Origin: Ignavibacteria bacterium
Lineage (GTDB): Bacteria > Bacteroidota > Ignavibacteria > Ignavibacteriales > Melioribacteraceae
NCBI GenBank assembly: GCA_003233295.1
Contig: QILJ01000312.1
Location: 1-13,070, forward strand
Length of the DNA stretch: 13,070 bases
Direction of reading: 5' to 3'
The position numbers and the translations under genes are program-made. The notes beneath the pieces were generated by a model. It searched no databases. It was not told where the DNA came from and saw only the letters and a list, made by a program, of their open reading frames with translations. Shown here in pieces: positions 7,649-13,070 of this stretch (its first letter is position 1; every line of letters begins with the position of its first letter).

Positions 7649-9235
7649 CTATGATTTAAATTCTCTAATGATCTTTTCAATTTCTTCTTTTGATATACCG
7701 GTGCCGTATGTTATCTCTTTATCGTCATTACCGGGTTTTGTTCTGTTAAGCTTAATTGGTTCATAGGTCGGATTACCCGCACGGGCAATTAACCTGTCCT
7801 CAATTTCCCCGAGGAAACCAGTAGTGCTTTTTGGATGATACGAAGAAAGGTCACCGTTATAAGACGAAACCGATGAACCCGGGTTCATCGAATTTGTTTC
7901 GAAAGCGAGGGTCTTGATATTCATCAGATGTTTGGCGGAAACGTTCTCTGAGATAATTGATCCTCCCCATGTGCCGACGCCAAGCGTCATCGAAGGCATA
8001 AGTGCGGTTGTGTATCCGACCGCTCCAAGGGAACTAGGTGTGTTCACCACAATTCTGAACGCCGGTTTTTCCAAAGCAAATTTCATTATTACTTCTTTGT
8101 CATTCGAATGGATAACCATTGTATGACCAATACCTCCAAACTCTAAAAGATTGATACATCTATGACATCCTTCAAGCCACCCGTCAACAGTGTAGAAAGC
8201 AAGTATAGGCGATAGTTTTTCCATGGAAAGAGGTTCAACCCTTCCGACTTGTGTGCACTCGGCAATGAGTACTTTGGTTTCTGATGGAACAGGGAAACCG
8301 GCAAAATCTGCGATGTACGTTGCAGGCTTGCCAACAATTTCGGGATTTATTCTTCTATCCTTTATTACAACCGATTCTAGCTTTTTCTTTTCTTCTTCAT
8401 TCACAAAATAACATCCGAGTTTTTTAGCTTCGTCTATTACATAATTTTTAATAGAACGATCAACAATCATTGATTGTTCGGATGAACAGAGCGTCCCGTT
8501 ATCAAATGTGGTTCCTGTAACGATATCGGCAACGGCTTTTTTATAGTCGGCTGTTTTTTCAATGAATGCCGGAACGTTTCCCGACCCGACTCCGTATGCA
8601 GGAGTGCCAGCGCTGTAGGCTGCTTTAACCATAGGGTTGCTTCCGGTTGCTAGGATCACCGATACATTTTTCTCTTTCATTAATGCTTCTGTACCTGCTA
8701 ATGTCGGAGTGCTGAGAACGTGCATCAATCCTTTCGGTGCGCCGGCAGCTTCCGCAGCTTCTGCTACTGTTCTCATTGCTTCGGTAGTGGATATTACTGC
8801 TTTCGGATGAGGCGAAGCAACAATAGCATTTCGTGTTTTCAGTGAGATCAATGCTTTGAACATTACAGTTGATGTAGGATTAGTTGACGGAATCAAAGCT
8901 GCGACAACACCCATCGGTTCTGCAATTTTTACGATCTTCCCGTTTTGCTGAACGTCAATAACTCCTACGGTTTTCAGATCTTTGATAGAATCATAAACAG
9001 CTTTGGTGCCGAATTGATTTTTGAGAATTTTATCTTCCCATTTACCGAAACCTGTTTCTTCATGAGCTAATTTCGCTAATCGTTCGGCATCAGCGTACCC
9101 GGCGTCAGCCATTGCTTTAACAACTTTATCTACTTGTTCCTGATTAAAATATTTGAACTCGGCTTGGGCTTCTTTAGCAATTGCAACTAAATCTCGTACT
9201 TCCTGTATAGATTGTAGGTCTTTATCAATGTTCAT
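7649..9235 (-). CDS. CoA-acylating aldehyde dehydrogenase
   Basis: This 528-residue protein belongs to the acylating branch of the aldehyde dehydrogenase superfamily, which oxidises an aldehyde to an acyl-CoA with NAD and CoA (acetaldehyde, propionaldehyde or sulfoacetaldehyde). AEPMGVVAALIPSTNPTSTV (105-124) and GVGSGNVPAF (215-224) form the nucleotide site. FDNGTLCSSEQS (244-255) holds the catalytic C250, and EFGGIGHT and LGVGTWGGSIISENV follow in the catalytic C-terminal lobe. It resembles the AdhE N-terminal domain and EutE/PduP, but there is no iron-dependent alcohol dehydrogenase domain. About 80 extra residues after the core end in GISKEEIEKIIREFKS, a short amphipathic helix after a linker, like microcompartment encapsulation peptides. 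ATG 9235 has GTGAGA upstream. No shell protein genes are nearby. Substrate is undetermined. Confidence 0.92.
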   Translation of the reverse strand: MNIDKDLQSIQEVRDLVAIAKEAQAEFKYFNQEQVDKVVKAMADAGYADAERLAKLAHEETGFGKWEDKILKNQFGTKAVYDSIKDLKTVGVIDVQQNGKIVKIAEPMGVVAALIPSTNPTSTVMFKALISLKTRNAIVASPHPKAVISTTEAMRTVAEAAEAAGAPKGLMHVLSTPTLAGTEALMKEKNVSVILATGSNPMVKAAYSAGTPAYGVGSGNVPAFIEKTADYKKAVADIVTGTTFDNGTLCSSEQSMIVDRSIKNYVIDEAKKLGCYFVNEEEKKKLESVVIKDRRINPEIVGKPATYIADFAGFPVPSETKVLIAECTQVGRVEPLSMEKLSPILAFYTVDGWLEGCHRCINLLEFGGIGHTMVIHSNDKEVIMKFALEKPAFRIVVNTPSSLGAVGYTTALMPSMTLGVGTWGGSIISENVSAKHLMNIKTLAFETNSMNPGSSVSSYNGDLSSYHPKSTTGFLGEIEDRLIARAGNPTYEPIKLNRTKPGNDDKEITYGTGISKEEIEKIIREFKS

Positions 9236-9342
9236 TATAATCTCACTCTATTATCATTGCAAAATATGAATTAGAGAGTAAAACGTCAATGTAAAGATAT
9301 TAAAACTATTCTAACATGATTTTCAGTAAACAATAGGTAATG

Positions 9343-9359
9343 CAACTACTTTGTAGTTG
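9343..9359. repeat. hairpin CAACTAC-TTT-GTAGTTG
   Basis: A perfect 7-bp stem closed by a 3-nt loop, in the noncoding region upstream of the aldehyde dehydrogenase. The same 6-9 bp stem with 3-4 nt loop design recurs at 9836-9850, 9963-9977, 10012-10030, 10102-10116 and 10144-10165, which suggests a shared origin of at least some. Confidence 0.7.
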
Positions 9360-9429
9360 GTTCGATCGTTTCTTGTTTCTTTTTTATTATATTCATGTTA
9401 GGTCGCCTTTCTTTTTAGAAATTTATATT

Positions 9430-9462
9430 CTCACTTTTCTATATAAAGTGAGATCTTTTTTC
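9430..9462 (+). terminator. terminator-like hairpin with T-run
   Basis: CTCACTTT (9430-9437) pairs perfectly with AAAGTGAG (9445-9452) around a 7-nt loop and is followed by ATCTTTTTTCTT. This is the form of a rho-independent terminator on the plus strand, though the stem is only moderately GC-rich. No plus-strand protein gene precedes it, so it either ends an unannotated short transcript or is chance. Confidence 0.4.
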
Positions 9463-9641
9463 TTGGTCGCAGCCGGAGTTAAAACTGTGCATCTCACTAT
9501 AGTTTCAAAAAATTTAGAGTTAAAAAACAAATATCAAAATAGAAATAACAAATAAATAACAAGTCACAATTTCACAAAACACAAAAAGTTATACAGAAAC
9601 AATTATGAAATATACATAACACAAATTGGTTTTCGGAATTT

Positions 9642-9704
9642 GACATGGATGTCATTGACCATTCAGTGACGTCTGTACTTTGATACTCCGGTCAACGAAT
9701 GGTC
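9642..9704. repeat. overlapping dyads around GTCATTGA-CCAT-TCAGTGAC
   Basis: Three symmetric elements overlap here: GACAT-GG-ATGTC (9642-9653), an 8-bp stem with one G-T pair around CCAT (9651-9670), and a wider inverted repeat GACCATTC/GAATGGTC (9657-9664 and 9697-9704) that would compete with the second. Mutually exclusive pairings of this kind can occur in regulatory RNAs or operators, but no regulated gene follows directly. The function is not known. Confidence 0.45.
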
Positions 9705-9835
9705 GTTAACCTCAATTCTTACGAACTAAATTTTCCTAAAACCACTTTGTTCTTAGTATACAAAAGGGATATATTTAAAAATTGGAGTTTAAAACTTGGT
9801 AATTATTTGTGTTTTATAATTTGCTTTTTGGTGCA

Positions 9836-9850
9836 ACGAATTTTATTCGT
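9836..9850. repeat. hairpin ACGAAT-TTT-ATTCGT
   Basis: A perfect 6-bp stem with a TTT loop, five bases upstream of the AAACCT...AGGTTT element. The two may form one compound unit. Confidence 0.6.
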
Positions 9851-9854
9851 AGCC

Positions 9855-9894
9855 AAACCTATAGACATGCAGTCCATGGAGGTTTAGTTACTGG
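9855..9894 (+). repeat. REP-like element A (AAACCT...AGGTTT plus TTACTGG tail)
   Basis: AAACCT (9855-9860) pairs with AGGTTT (9880-9885) around a 19-nt loop that contains a short GAC/GTC pairing. The 3' side with its tail, 9879-9894, matches the reverse complement of 10041-10056 at 14 of 16 bases, so it is an inverted relative of the element at 10041-10065. Confidence 0.65.
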
Positions 9895-9962
9895 TTATGA
9901 TTTATTAAGTTCTCAGTTTGCCGCAAATGTTTTTGAAATACTCTTGTGTCATGCAGACTCAT

Positions 9963-9989
9963 AATCCCAAAGGGATTTTATTATTGTAG
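9963..9989 (+). repeat. REP-like element (AATCCC-AAA-GGGATT plus tail)
   Basis: A perfect 6-bp stem with an AAA loop. The 3' arm with its tail, GGGATTTTATTATTGTAG (9972-9989), matches the corresponding part of the inverted copy at 10090-10117 at 15 of 18 bases, which shows it is a member of the same dispersed family. Confidence 0.7.
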
Positions 9990-10011
9990 AAAAGGAGAAA
10001 ATGAAGAGATC

Positions 10012-10117
10012 TAAATCCCATCGGGATTTAATTATAATTGCCAGTAATAAAACCTCTACGGGTTTACCAGTTTTATGGCTCATTAGTAACTATAATAATT
10101 AAATTCCTACGGAATTA
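10012..10117. repeat. compound palindromic element (inverted REP-like units)
   Basis: Three hairpins lie within 106 bp: TAAATCCC-ATC-GGGATTTA (10012-10030), AAACC-TCTACG-GGTTT (10050-10065) and AATTCC-TAC-GGAATT (10102-10116). The tails show orientation: GGGATTTAATTATAATTG (10023-10040, plus) and GGAATTTAATTATTATAG (minus strand of 10112-10090 side) agree at 15 of 18 bases, so the outer units face each other. The middle unit is on the minus strand and relates to element A at 9855-9894. This layout resembles bacterial interspersed mosaic elements built from REP palindromes. No transposase is in the window. Confidence 0.7.
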
Positions 10118-10143
10118 GTAAAGCGAACTTTAGTGTGCTATTT

Positions 10144-10165
10144 GAGCGAAAGGGGACTTTCGCTC
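10144..10165. terminator. 9-bp hairpin downstream of dnaG
   Basis: GAGCGAAAG (10144-10152) and CTTTCGCTC (10157-10165) form a perfect stem with a 4-nt loop, about 22 bp past the dnaG stop. It could end or stabilise the dnaG transcript, but read from dnaG it is followed by AAATAGC and not by a T-run, so it may instead be another member of the palindrome cluster. Confidence 0.45.
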
Positions 10166-10187
10166 TACAGTCTAATAGTTGTATATA

Positions 10188-12065
10188 TCAAATCAGATCG
10201 GAATTGCCGTTACCCTCTTTGATCAGTTTCTTCTGGACTTCCAGTTCATGGTTCTCTTTCATCAGATCGATTATTTTCTCATCATCGTCGTGGGTTGCAA
10301 TGAAGTTATTATTCTTTCGAATCATATTATCAATTCTGTCAATCCGATATCTTTTAACGACATCTTCCGCCTTCTGCATGGCGTTCAATTCTATCTTGCC
10401 GCTTTCGTAATGATCATCCCACCGTTTGCTTATCGGTTCCTGAGCCACAGCAAAAGATGAAATAAATGTTTTTATCTCTTCATCTTTTACCTTATCGAGA
10501 ATGACCGGAAGTGAAGTGTTCCCGTTTTTGTAACATCCTTCAATTACTTCCATAACCTTACGGTATTTATTATTCTTTATTTCATCCGGGTGGATATGAT
10601 CAAAAATCAATTCAATGATCTCCGATTTTCCTTCCAGCAGAAGTTCGATGATATCTTTTTCAAGCGGGTTAGGCGCAGATGTATCAACTGATTGTTCAAT
10701 AGATCTAGGGGTTTCGGAGATCTTAACCCGCTGACTTCTTTGAGCAGCAATGTTTTCCTTTTTGATATTCATACTCAAAAATTTATCCAATTCTTTTTCC
10801 AGAAGTTTCTCCCTAAGATTGAATTTCTTCGCGATGGTTTTAAGAAACAATTGTCTTTTCAATTCGTCGGTAACCAATGCAGAACTTTTAACAAGTTCTC
10901 TGATCGCATCAGCTTGCTTTGTCGGGTCTTCGAATGCACCTTCCAACTCGTATTGATATGCTTGATATTCCAAGAAGTTCTGTGCATTATTAATTTTCGA
11001 GTTGAATTCATCAAGTCCGAATTTGTTGATAAATGAATCGGGGTCTTCACCTTTAGGTAGAGTGACAAGTTTTACGTCAAAATCTTTTTTCAGCAGAATC
11101 TCGATACTGCGCATCGATGCTTTTTGTCCGGCTGCATCGGCATCAAAAAGTACCGTAATATTTTTAGTAAAGCGTGAAAGCAGCTGTACTTGTTCCTCGG
11201 TGAGCGCCGTGCCGGATGAAGCAACAACGTTCTTGATCCCGAATTGATGAAGTGAGATCAAATCCATATATCCCTCAACCAGAAGAGCCTTATCAATTCT
11301 TCGTATCTCTTCCTTGGAATGGAAAAGTCCGTACAGAGTTTTTCGTTTTGAATAAATTTTTGATTCCGGCGAGTTGATATACTTAGCGGCTTTCTCTTCC
11401 AGGTTCATTATTCTCCCGCCGAAAGCTATCACTCTGCCGTTTGTTGAAAGGATAGGGAACATCAGCCTTCCGCGGTATTTATCATAGAAAGTTCCATCAT
11501 CGCGGGTATCAATCAGACCAATCTCTTTTGCTTTAAGCAAATTGACATTATTTTCTTTAAGGTATAACAGAAGATTATCCCAGCCAGGTTCAGCATATCC
11601 CAGCCCGAATATTTTTTGAGTCTGGGTTTTAATATTCCTCTCTTTGAAATAATTTCTTCCCACTTCACCTTCATCCGATTTCAGAAGTTTGTTGGAAAAA
11701 TACTTTGCCGCAAGAACGTTTATATCATAGAGTTCTTCCAATTCGGAATTTTCATCGGAAAAGGGAGTGCTATCCTGTTTTATTTTTATCCCAAGATAGT
11801 CGGCAATCTCTTGTACCGATTCTACAAACGAGATGTTTTTGTAATCCATTAAAAACTTAAAAACATTCCCACCGGTGTGACAGCCGAAGCAGTGATATAT
11901 CTGTTTATCAGGACTAACGGTAAAAGAAGGAGTTTTTTCGTTATGAAAAGGACATAATCCGATATAATTTTTCCCGCGCTTTCTTAATTGGACATATCCC
12001 GAGATAATATCAACTACATCAGCGCTGTTCCTTATATCATCTATTTGCTCTTCCGGTATTCTCAT
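10188..12065 (-). CDS. dnaG: DNA primase DnaG
   Basis: This 625-residue protein synthesises RNA primers at the replication fork. The N-terminal CHC2 zinc finger has ligands C38, H41, C59 and C62 (CPFHNEKTPSF and YHCFGC). The RNA polymerase core follows, with YRGRLMFPI at 197-205 and AFGGR at 214-218. The Toprim subdomain has EGYMD at 264-268 (catalytic E264), SSGTALTEEQ near 283-292 and the metal-binding FDADAAGQ at 307-314. The C-terminal 200 residues are a divergent, charged and helical domain that should contact the replicative helicase. ATG 12065 is the first residue of the family-typical MRIPEEQIDDIR start, and no clear Shine-Dalgarno sequence precedes it. The gene is monocistronic here: divergent from the DJ-1/PfpI gene upstream and followed by the palindrome-rich region. 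Confidence 0.98.
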   Translation of the reverse strand: MRIPEEQIDDIRNSADVVDIISGYVQLRKRGKNYIGLCPFHNEKTPSFTVSPDKQIYHCFGCHTGGNVFKFLMDYKNISFVESVQEIADYLGIKIKQDSTPFSDENSELEELYDINVLAAKYFSNKLLKSDEGEVGRNYFKERNIKTQTQKIFGLGYAEPGWDNLLLYLKENNVNLLKAKEIGLIDTRDDGTFYDKYRGRLMFPILSTNGRVIAFGGRIMNLEEKAAKYINSPESKIYSKRKTLYGLFHSKEEIRRIDKALLVEGYMDLISLHQFGIKNVVASSGTALTEEQVQLLSRFTKNITVLFDADAAGQKASMRSIEILLKKDFDVKLVTLPKGEDPDSFINKFGLDEFNSKINNAQNFLEYQAYQYELEGAFEDPTKQADAIRELVKSSALVTDELKRQLFLKTIAKKFNLREKLLEKELDKFLSMNIKKENIAAQRSQRVKISETPRSIEQSVDTSAPNPLEKDIIELLLEGKSEIIELIFDHIHPDEIKNNKYRKVMEVIEGCYKNGNTSLPVILDKVKDEEIKTFISSFAVAQEPISKRWDDHYESGKIELNAMQKAEDVVKRYRIDRIDNMIRKNNNFIATHDDDEKIIDLMKENHELEVQKKLIKEGNGNSDLI

Positions 12066-12144
12066 AATCTGAAGTTGAACCTACAAAATAATCGTATAAA
12101 ATTGAATTTGGGAAATAAAACTAAATCTATAAATTTTCATTTCT

Positions 12145-12152
12145 TATATTTG
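12145..12152 (+). promoter_or_regulatory. candidate Bacteroidota-type -7 promoter box
   Basis: TATATTTG fits the TAnnTTTG consensus of the Bacteroidota primary sigma factor and lies 35 bp before the TTG start of the DJ-1/PfpI gene in the divergent dnaG intergenic region. The nearest TTTG upstream (12107-12110) is about 34 bp away, too far for a standard -33 element, so support is weak. Confidence 0.35.
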
Positions 12153-12186
12153 AATAAATAGTTATTTAAACAATTAAAACAAAATT

Positions 12187-12714
12187 TTGAACAATAAAAA
12201 TATACTAATAATATTACCCGCTAAAGATTTTAATTCGGAAGAATATTTGTTGACGAAGCAAGTCTTCGAAAAAAACAGATTCAAAGTTTTTATTTCATCC
12301 GATGCTTATGGGCTTTGTCAAGGGGATAATGGAATGAAAGTAAAAGCTGATGTATCGATTTTTAATATTCATGCCTCAAATTTTCTTGCAGTGATTTTTA
12401 TCGGCGGGGATGGTGTAAGAAAATATTGGGATAATAAATCATACCAAAAAATTGCGAATTCCTTTGCACAGTCTAGTAAGGTAGTTGCAGCAATCTGTGC
12501 TGCTCCGATTATTTTACAAAGAGCCGGACTGCTTGACAACAAAAGTGCTACTTGTTATCCGCCTGACAGAAAAGAACTTGAAAAAGGCGGCACAAAATAT
12601 CAGGATGCTAGTGTTGTGGTTGAAGGAAAAATAATTACCGGACAATCCTATTTAGCTGCCGTGGAGTTTGCGAATACGGTTGTTCAATTGATAAAAGACG
12701 AGAGAGTTAGCTAA
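12187..12714 (+). CDS. DJ-1/PfpI family protein
   Basis: This 175-residue single-domain protein has the class I glutamine amidotransferase-like fold of DJ-1/PfpI. ILIILPAKDFNSEEYL (6-21) carries the acidic residue at E18 or E19 and FIGGDG at 71-76 precedes the oxyanion region. AAICAAPIILQRAGLL (101-116) is the nucleophile elbow with C104. YPPDRKELEKGG and EGKIITGQS complete the pattern. Family members act as glyoxalases, deglycase-like enzymes, chaperones or proteases, and the residue after the cysteine (A, as in DJ-1, rather than the PfpI histidine) argues against a protease. The biochemical role cannot be fixed further. The start is TTG 12187: an in-frame stop at 12175-12177 leaves only ATT or TTG, and the family sequence begins immediately after. 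Confidence 0.9.
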   Translation: MNNKNILIILPAKDFNSEEYLLTKQVFEKNRFKVFISSDAYGLCQGDNGMKVKADVSIFNIHASNFLAVIFIGGDGVRKYWDNKSYQKIANSFAQSSKVVAAICAAPIILQRAGLLDNKSATCYPPDRKELEKGGTKYQDASVVVEGKIITGQSYLAAVEFANTVVQLIKDERVS

Positions 12715-12735
12715 ATTAGTTTTAGAGAAAAATTA

Positions 12736-12778
12736 GATTAAGAATTAAGAAGAGCAAGATTAAGAATCATGATTAAGA
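12736..12778 (+). repeat. GATTAAGA short direct repeats before ispG
   Basis: GATTAAGA occurs exactly three times at 12736-12743, 12758-12765 and 12771-12778, with a partial ATTAAGA at 12744-12750. The start-to-start distances of 22 and 13 bp are irregular. The repeats occupy most of the 73 bp between the DJ-1/PfpI stop and the ispG start. Confidence 0.6.
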
Positions 12779-12787
12779 TATAAAAGC

Positions 12788-13070
12788 ATGGAGAATGTAG
12801 ATAAACACAAATATTGCAATAGCTTAGTAAAATATTCAAGATTTAAGACAAGAGAAGTTTTTATTGGAGATATTCCTCTCGGCGGAGAAAATCCTATACG
12901 CATCCAGTCAATGACCACTACCGATACTATGGACACGATAGCGACAGTTGAACAAACTATTCGTATGATCAATTCCGGTTGCGATTACGTAAGAATAACA
13001 GCGCCGAGCATTAAAGAAGCAGAGAATCTGAAAAACATAAAAGATGAACTACGCAGAAGAGGTTATAATG
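12788..13070 (+). CDS. ispG: 4-hydroxy-3-methylbut-2-enyl diphosphate synthase IspG (5' part, runs off the window)
   Basis: The first 94 residues show the start of the IspG/GcpE TIM barrel: REVFIGDIPLGGENPIRIQS, SMTTTDTMDTIATVEQ, then GCDYVRITAPSIKEAENL. IspG reduces methylerythritol cyclodiphosphate to HMBPP in the MEP isoprenoid pathway and carries a 4Fe-4S cluster, whose cysteines lie beyond the window. The N-terminal YCNSLVKYSRFKTREV and the SMTTTDTMDT variant resemble the longer Bacteroidota and chlamydial type, which has an inserted domain. ATG 12788 is fixed by an in-frame stop at 12770-12772. The Shine-Dalgarno sequence is weak. A shadow frame of 70 codons on the opposite strand overlaps this gene and is not real. 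Confidence 0.95.
   Translation, partial: MENVDKHKYCNSLVKYSRFKTREVFIGDIPLGGENPIRIQSMTTTDTMDTIATVEQTIRMINSGCDYVRITAPSIKEAENLKNIKDELRRRGYN

Larger units (their letters stand above)
9236..10187. other. long intergenic region rich in short hairpins, no gene supported
   Basis: This stretch lies between the 5' end of the aldehyde dehydrogenase and the 3' end of dnaG. The only open frames are short (71 and 62 codons), low in complexity and cross the palindromes, so no gene is called. From left to right it holds a CAACTAC-TTT-GTAGTTG hairpin, a CTCACTTT hairpin followed by a T-run, an AT-rich stretch without visible structure (9500-9640), a dense dyad patch (9642-9705), an ACGAAT-TTT-ATTCGT hairpin and, from 9855, a run of related REP-like palindromes up to 10165. 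The promoter of the aldehyde dehydrogenase should lie in the first 100 bp but no convincing box was found. Confidence 0.8.

Noticed and set aside
7649..9235. Bifunctional AdhE alcohol/aldehyde dehydrogenase
   Set aside because: Only the aldehyde dehydrogenase half is present. The 528-residue length and the C-terminal helix exclude the iron-dependent alcohol dehydrogenase domain.
9340..9555. 71-codon plus-strand open frame in the intergenic region
   Set aside because: Low-complexity F/L/K/N-rich product, no ribosome binding site, and it crosses two hairpins including a terminator-like one. No recognisable family.
9699..9887. 62-codon plus-strand open frame
   Set aside because: No family resemblance, and it starts inside one dyad and ends inside a REP-like element. 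Likely chance in AT-rich noncoding DNA.
9963..10116. CRISPR array suspected from repeated palindromes
   Set aside because: Repeat units vary in stem sequence and orientation, spacing is irregular, and there are no cas genes.
12760..12972. 70-codon minus-strand open frame at the right end
   Set aside because: Shadow of ispG, whose plus-strand frame shows conserved family sequence from its first residues.

Overview
The window looks like chromosomal DNA from a Gram-negative, AT-rich member of the Bacteroidota/Chlorobi side of the tree, with an Ignavibacteria-like lineage as the best guess. The reasons are an LptC that is a lipoprotein, an OstA-like LptA much longer than the proteobacterial one, an IspG N-terminus of the Bacteroidota type, weak or absent Shine-Dalgarno sequences before most genes, and one TAnnTTTG promoter-like box. 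This placement is an inference from protein character and no marker phylogeny was run.

Positions 1-6801 are a long co-oriented (+) gene string that looks like one operon or two: the tail of a KdsB-like CMP-KDO synthetase, a frame-broken D-cysteine desulfhydrase/ACC deaminase-family gene, a stand-alone B12-binding subunit of methylmalonyl-CoA mutase, a GTG-started membrane acyltransferase of the DUF1624/HGSNAT type, ruvB, a KdsC-like HAD phosphatase, lptC, an OstA-like lptA (also frame-broken) and lptB. The theme is lipopolysaccharide: KDO activation at one end, and KDO-8-P dephosphorylation plus the Lpt export bridge at the other, with unrelated housekeeping genes between them.

Positions 6815-9235 carry two minus-strand genes: a CoA-acylating aldehyde dehydrogenase followed by a secreted YkuD-type L,D-transpeptidase. 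Positions 9236-10187 are a gene-free stretch of about 950 bp packed with short perfect hairpins. At least five of these belong to one recognisable family, a hairpin followed by a shared TTTWATTA-like tail, in both orientations. Positions 10188-12065 are dnaG on the minus strand. After a divergent intergenic region come a TTG-started DJ-1/PfpI protein and the first 94 codons of ispG, which runs off the window.

I see no phage, CRISPR, toxin-antitoxin or defence system and no clear new biological system. The points most worth a second look are (1) an exact 17-bp tandem duplication that alone explains the frameshift in the desulfhydrase gene, (2) a deletion-type frameshift in the normally important OstA/LptA gene, supported by the spacing of its own internal repeats, (3) the REP-like palindrome family between the aldehyde dehydrogenase and dnaG, and (4) an encapsulation-peptide-like C-terminal helix on the aldehyde dehydrogenase. 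The two frameshifts may be real mutations or assembly errors; the sequence alone cannot decide.
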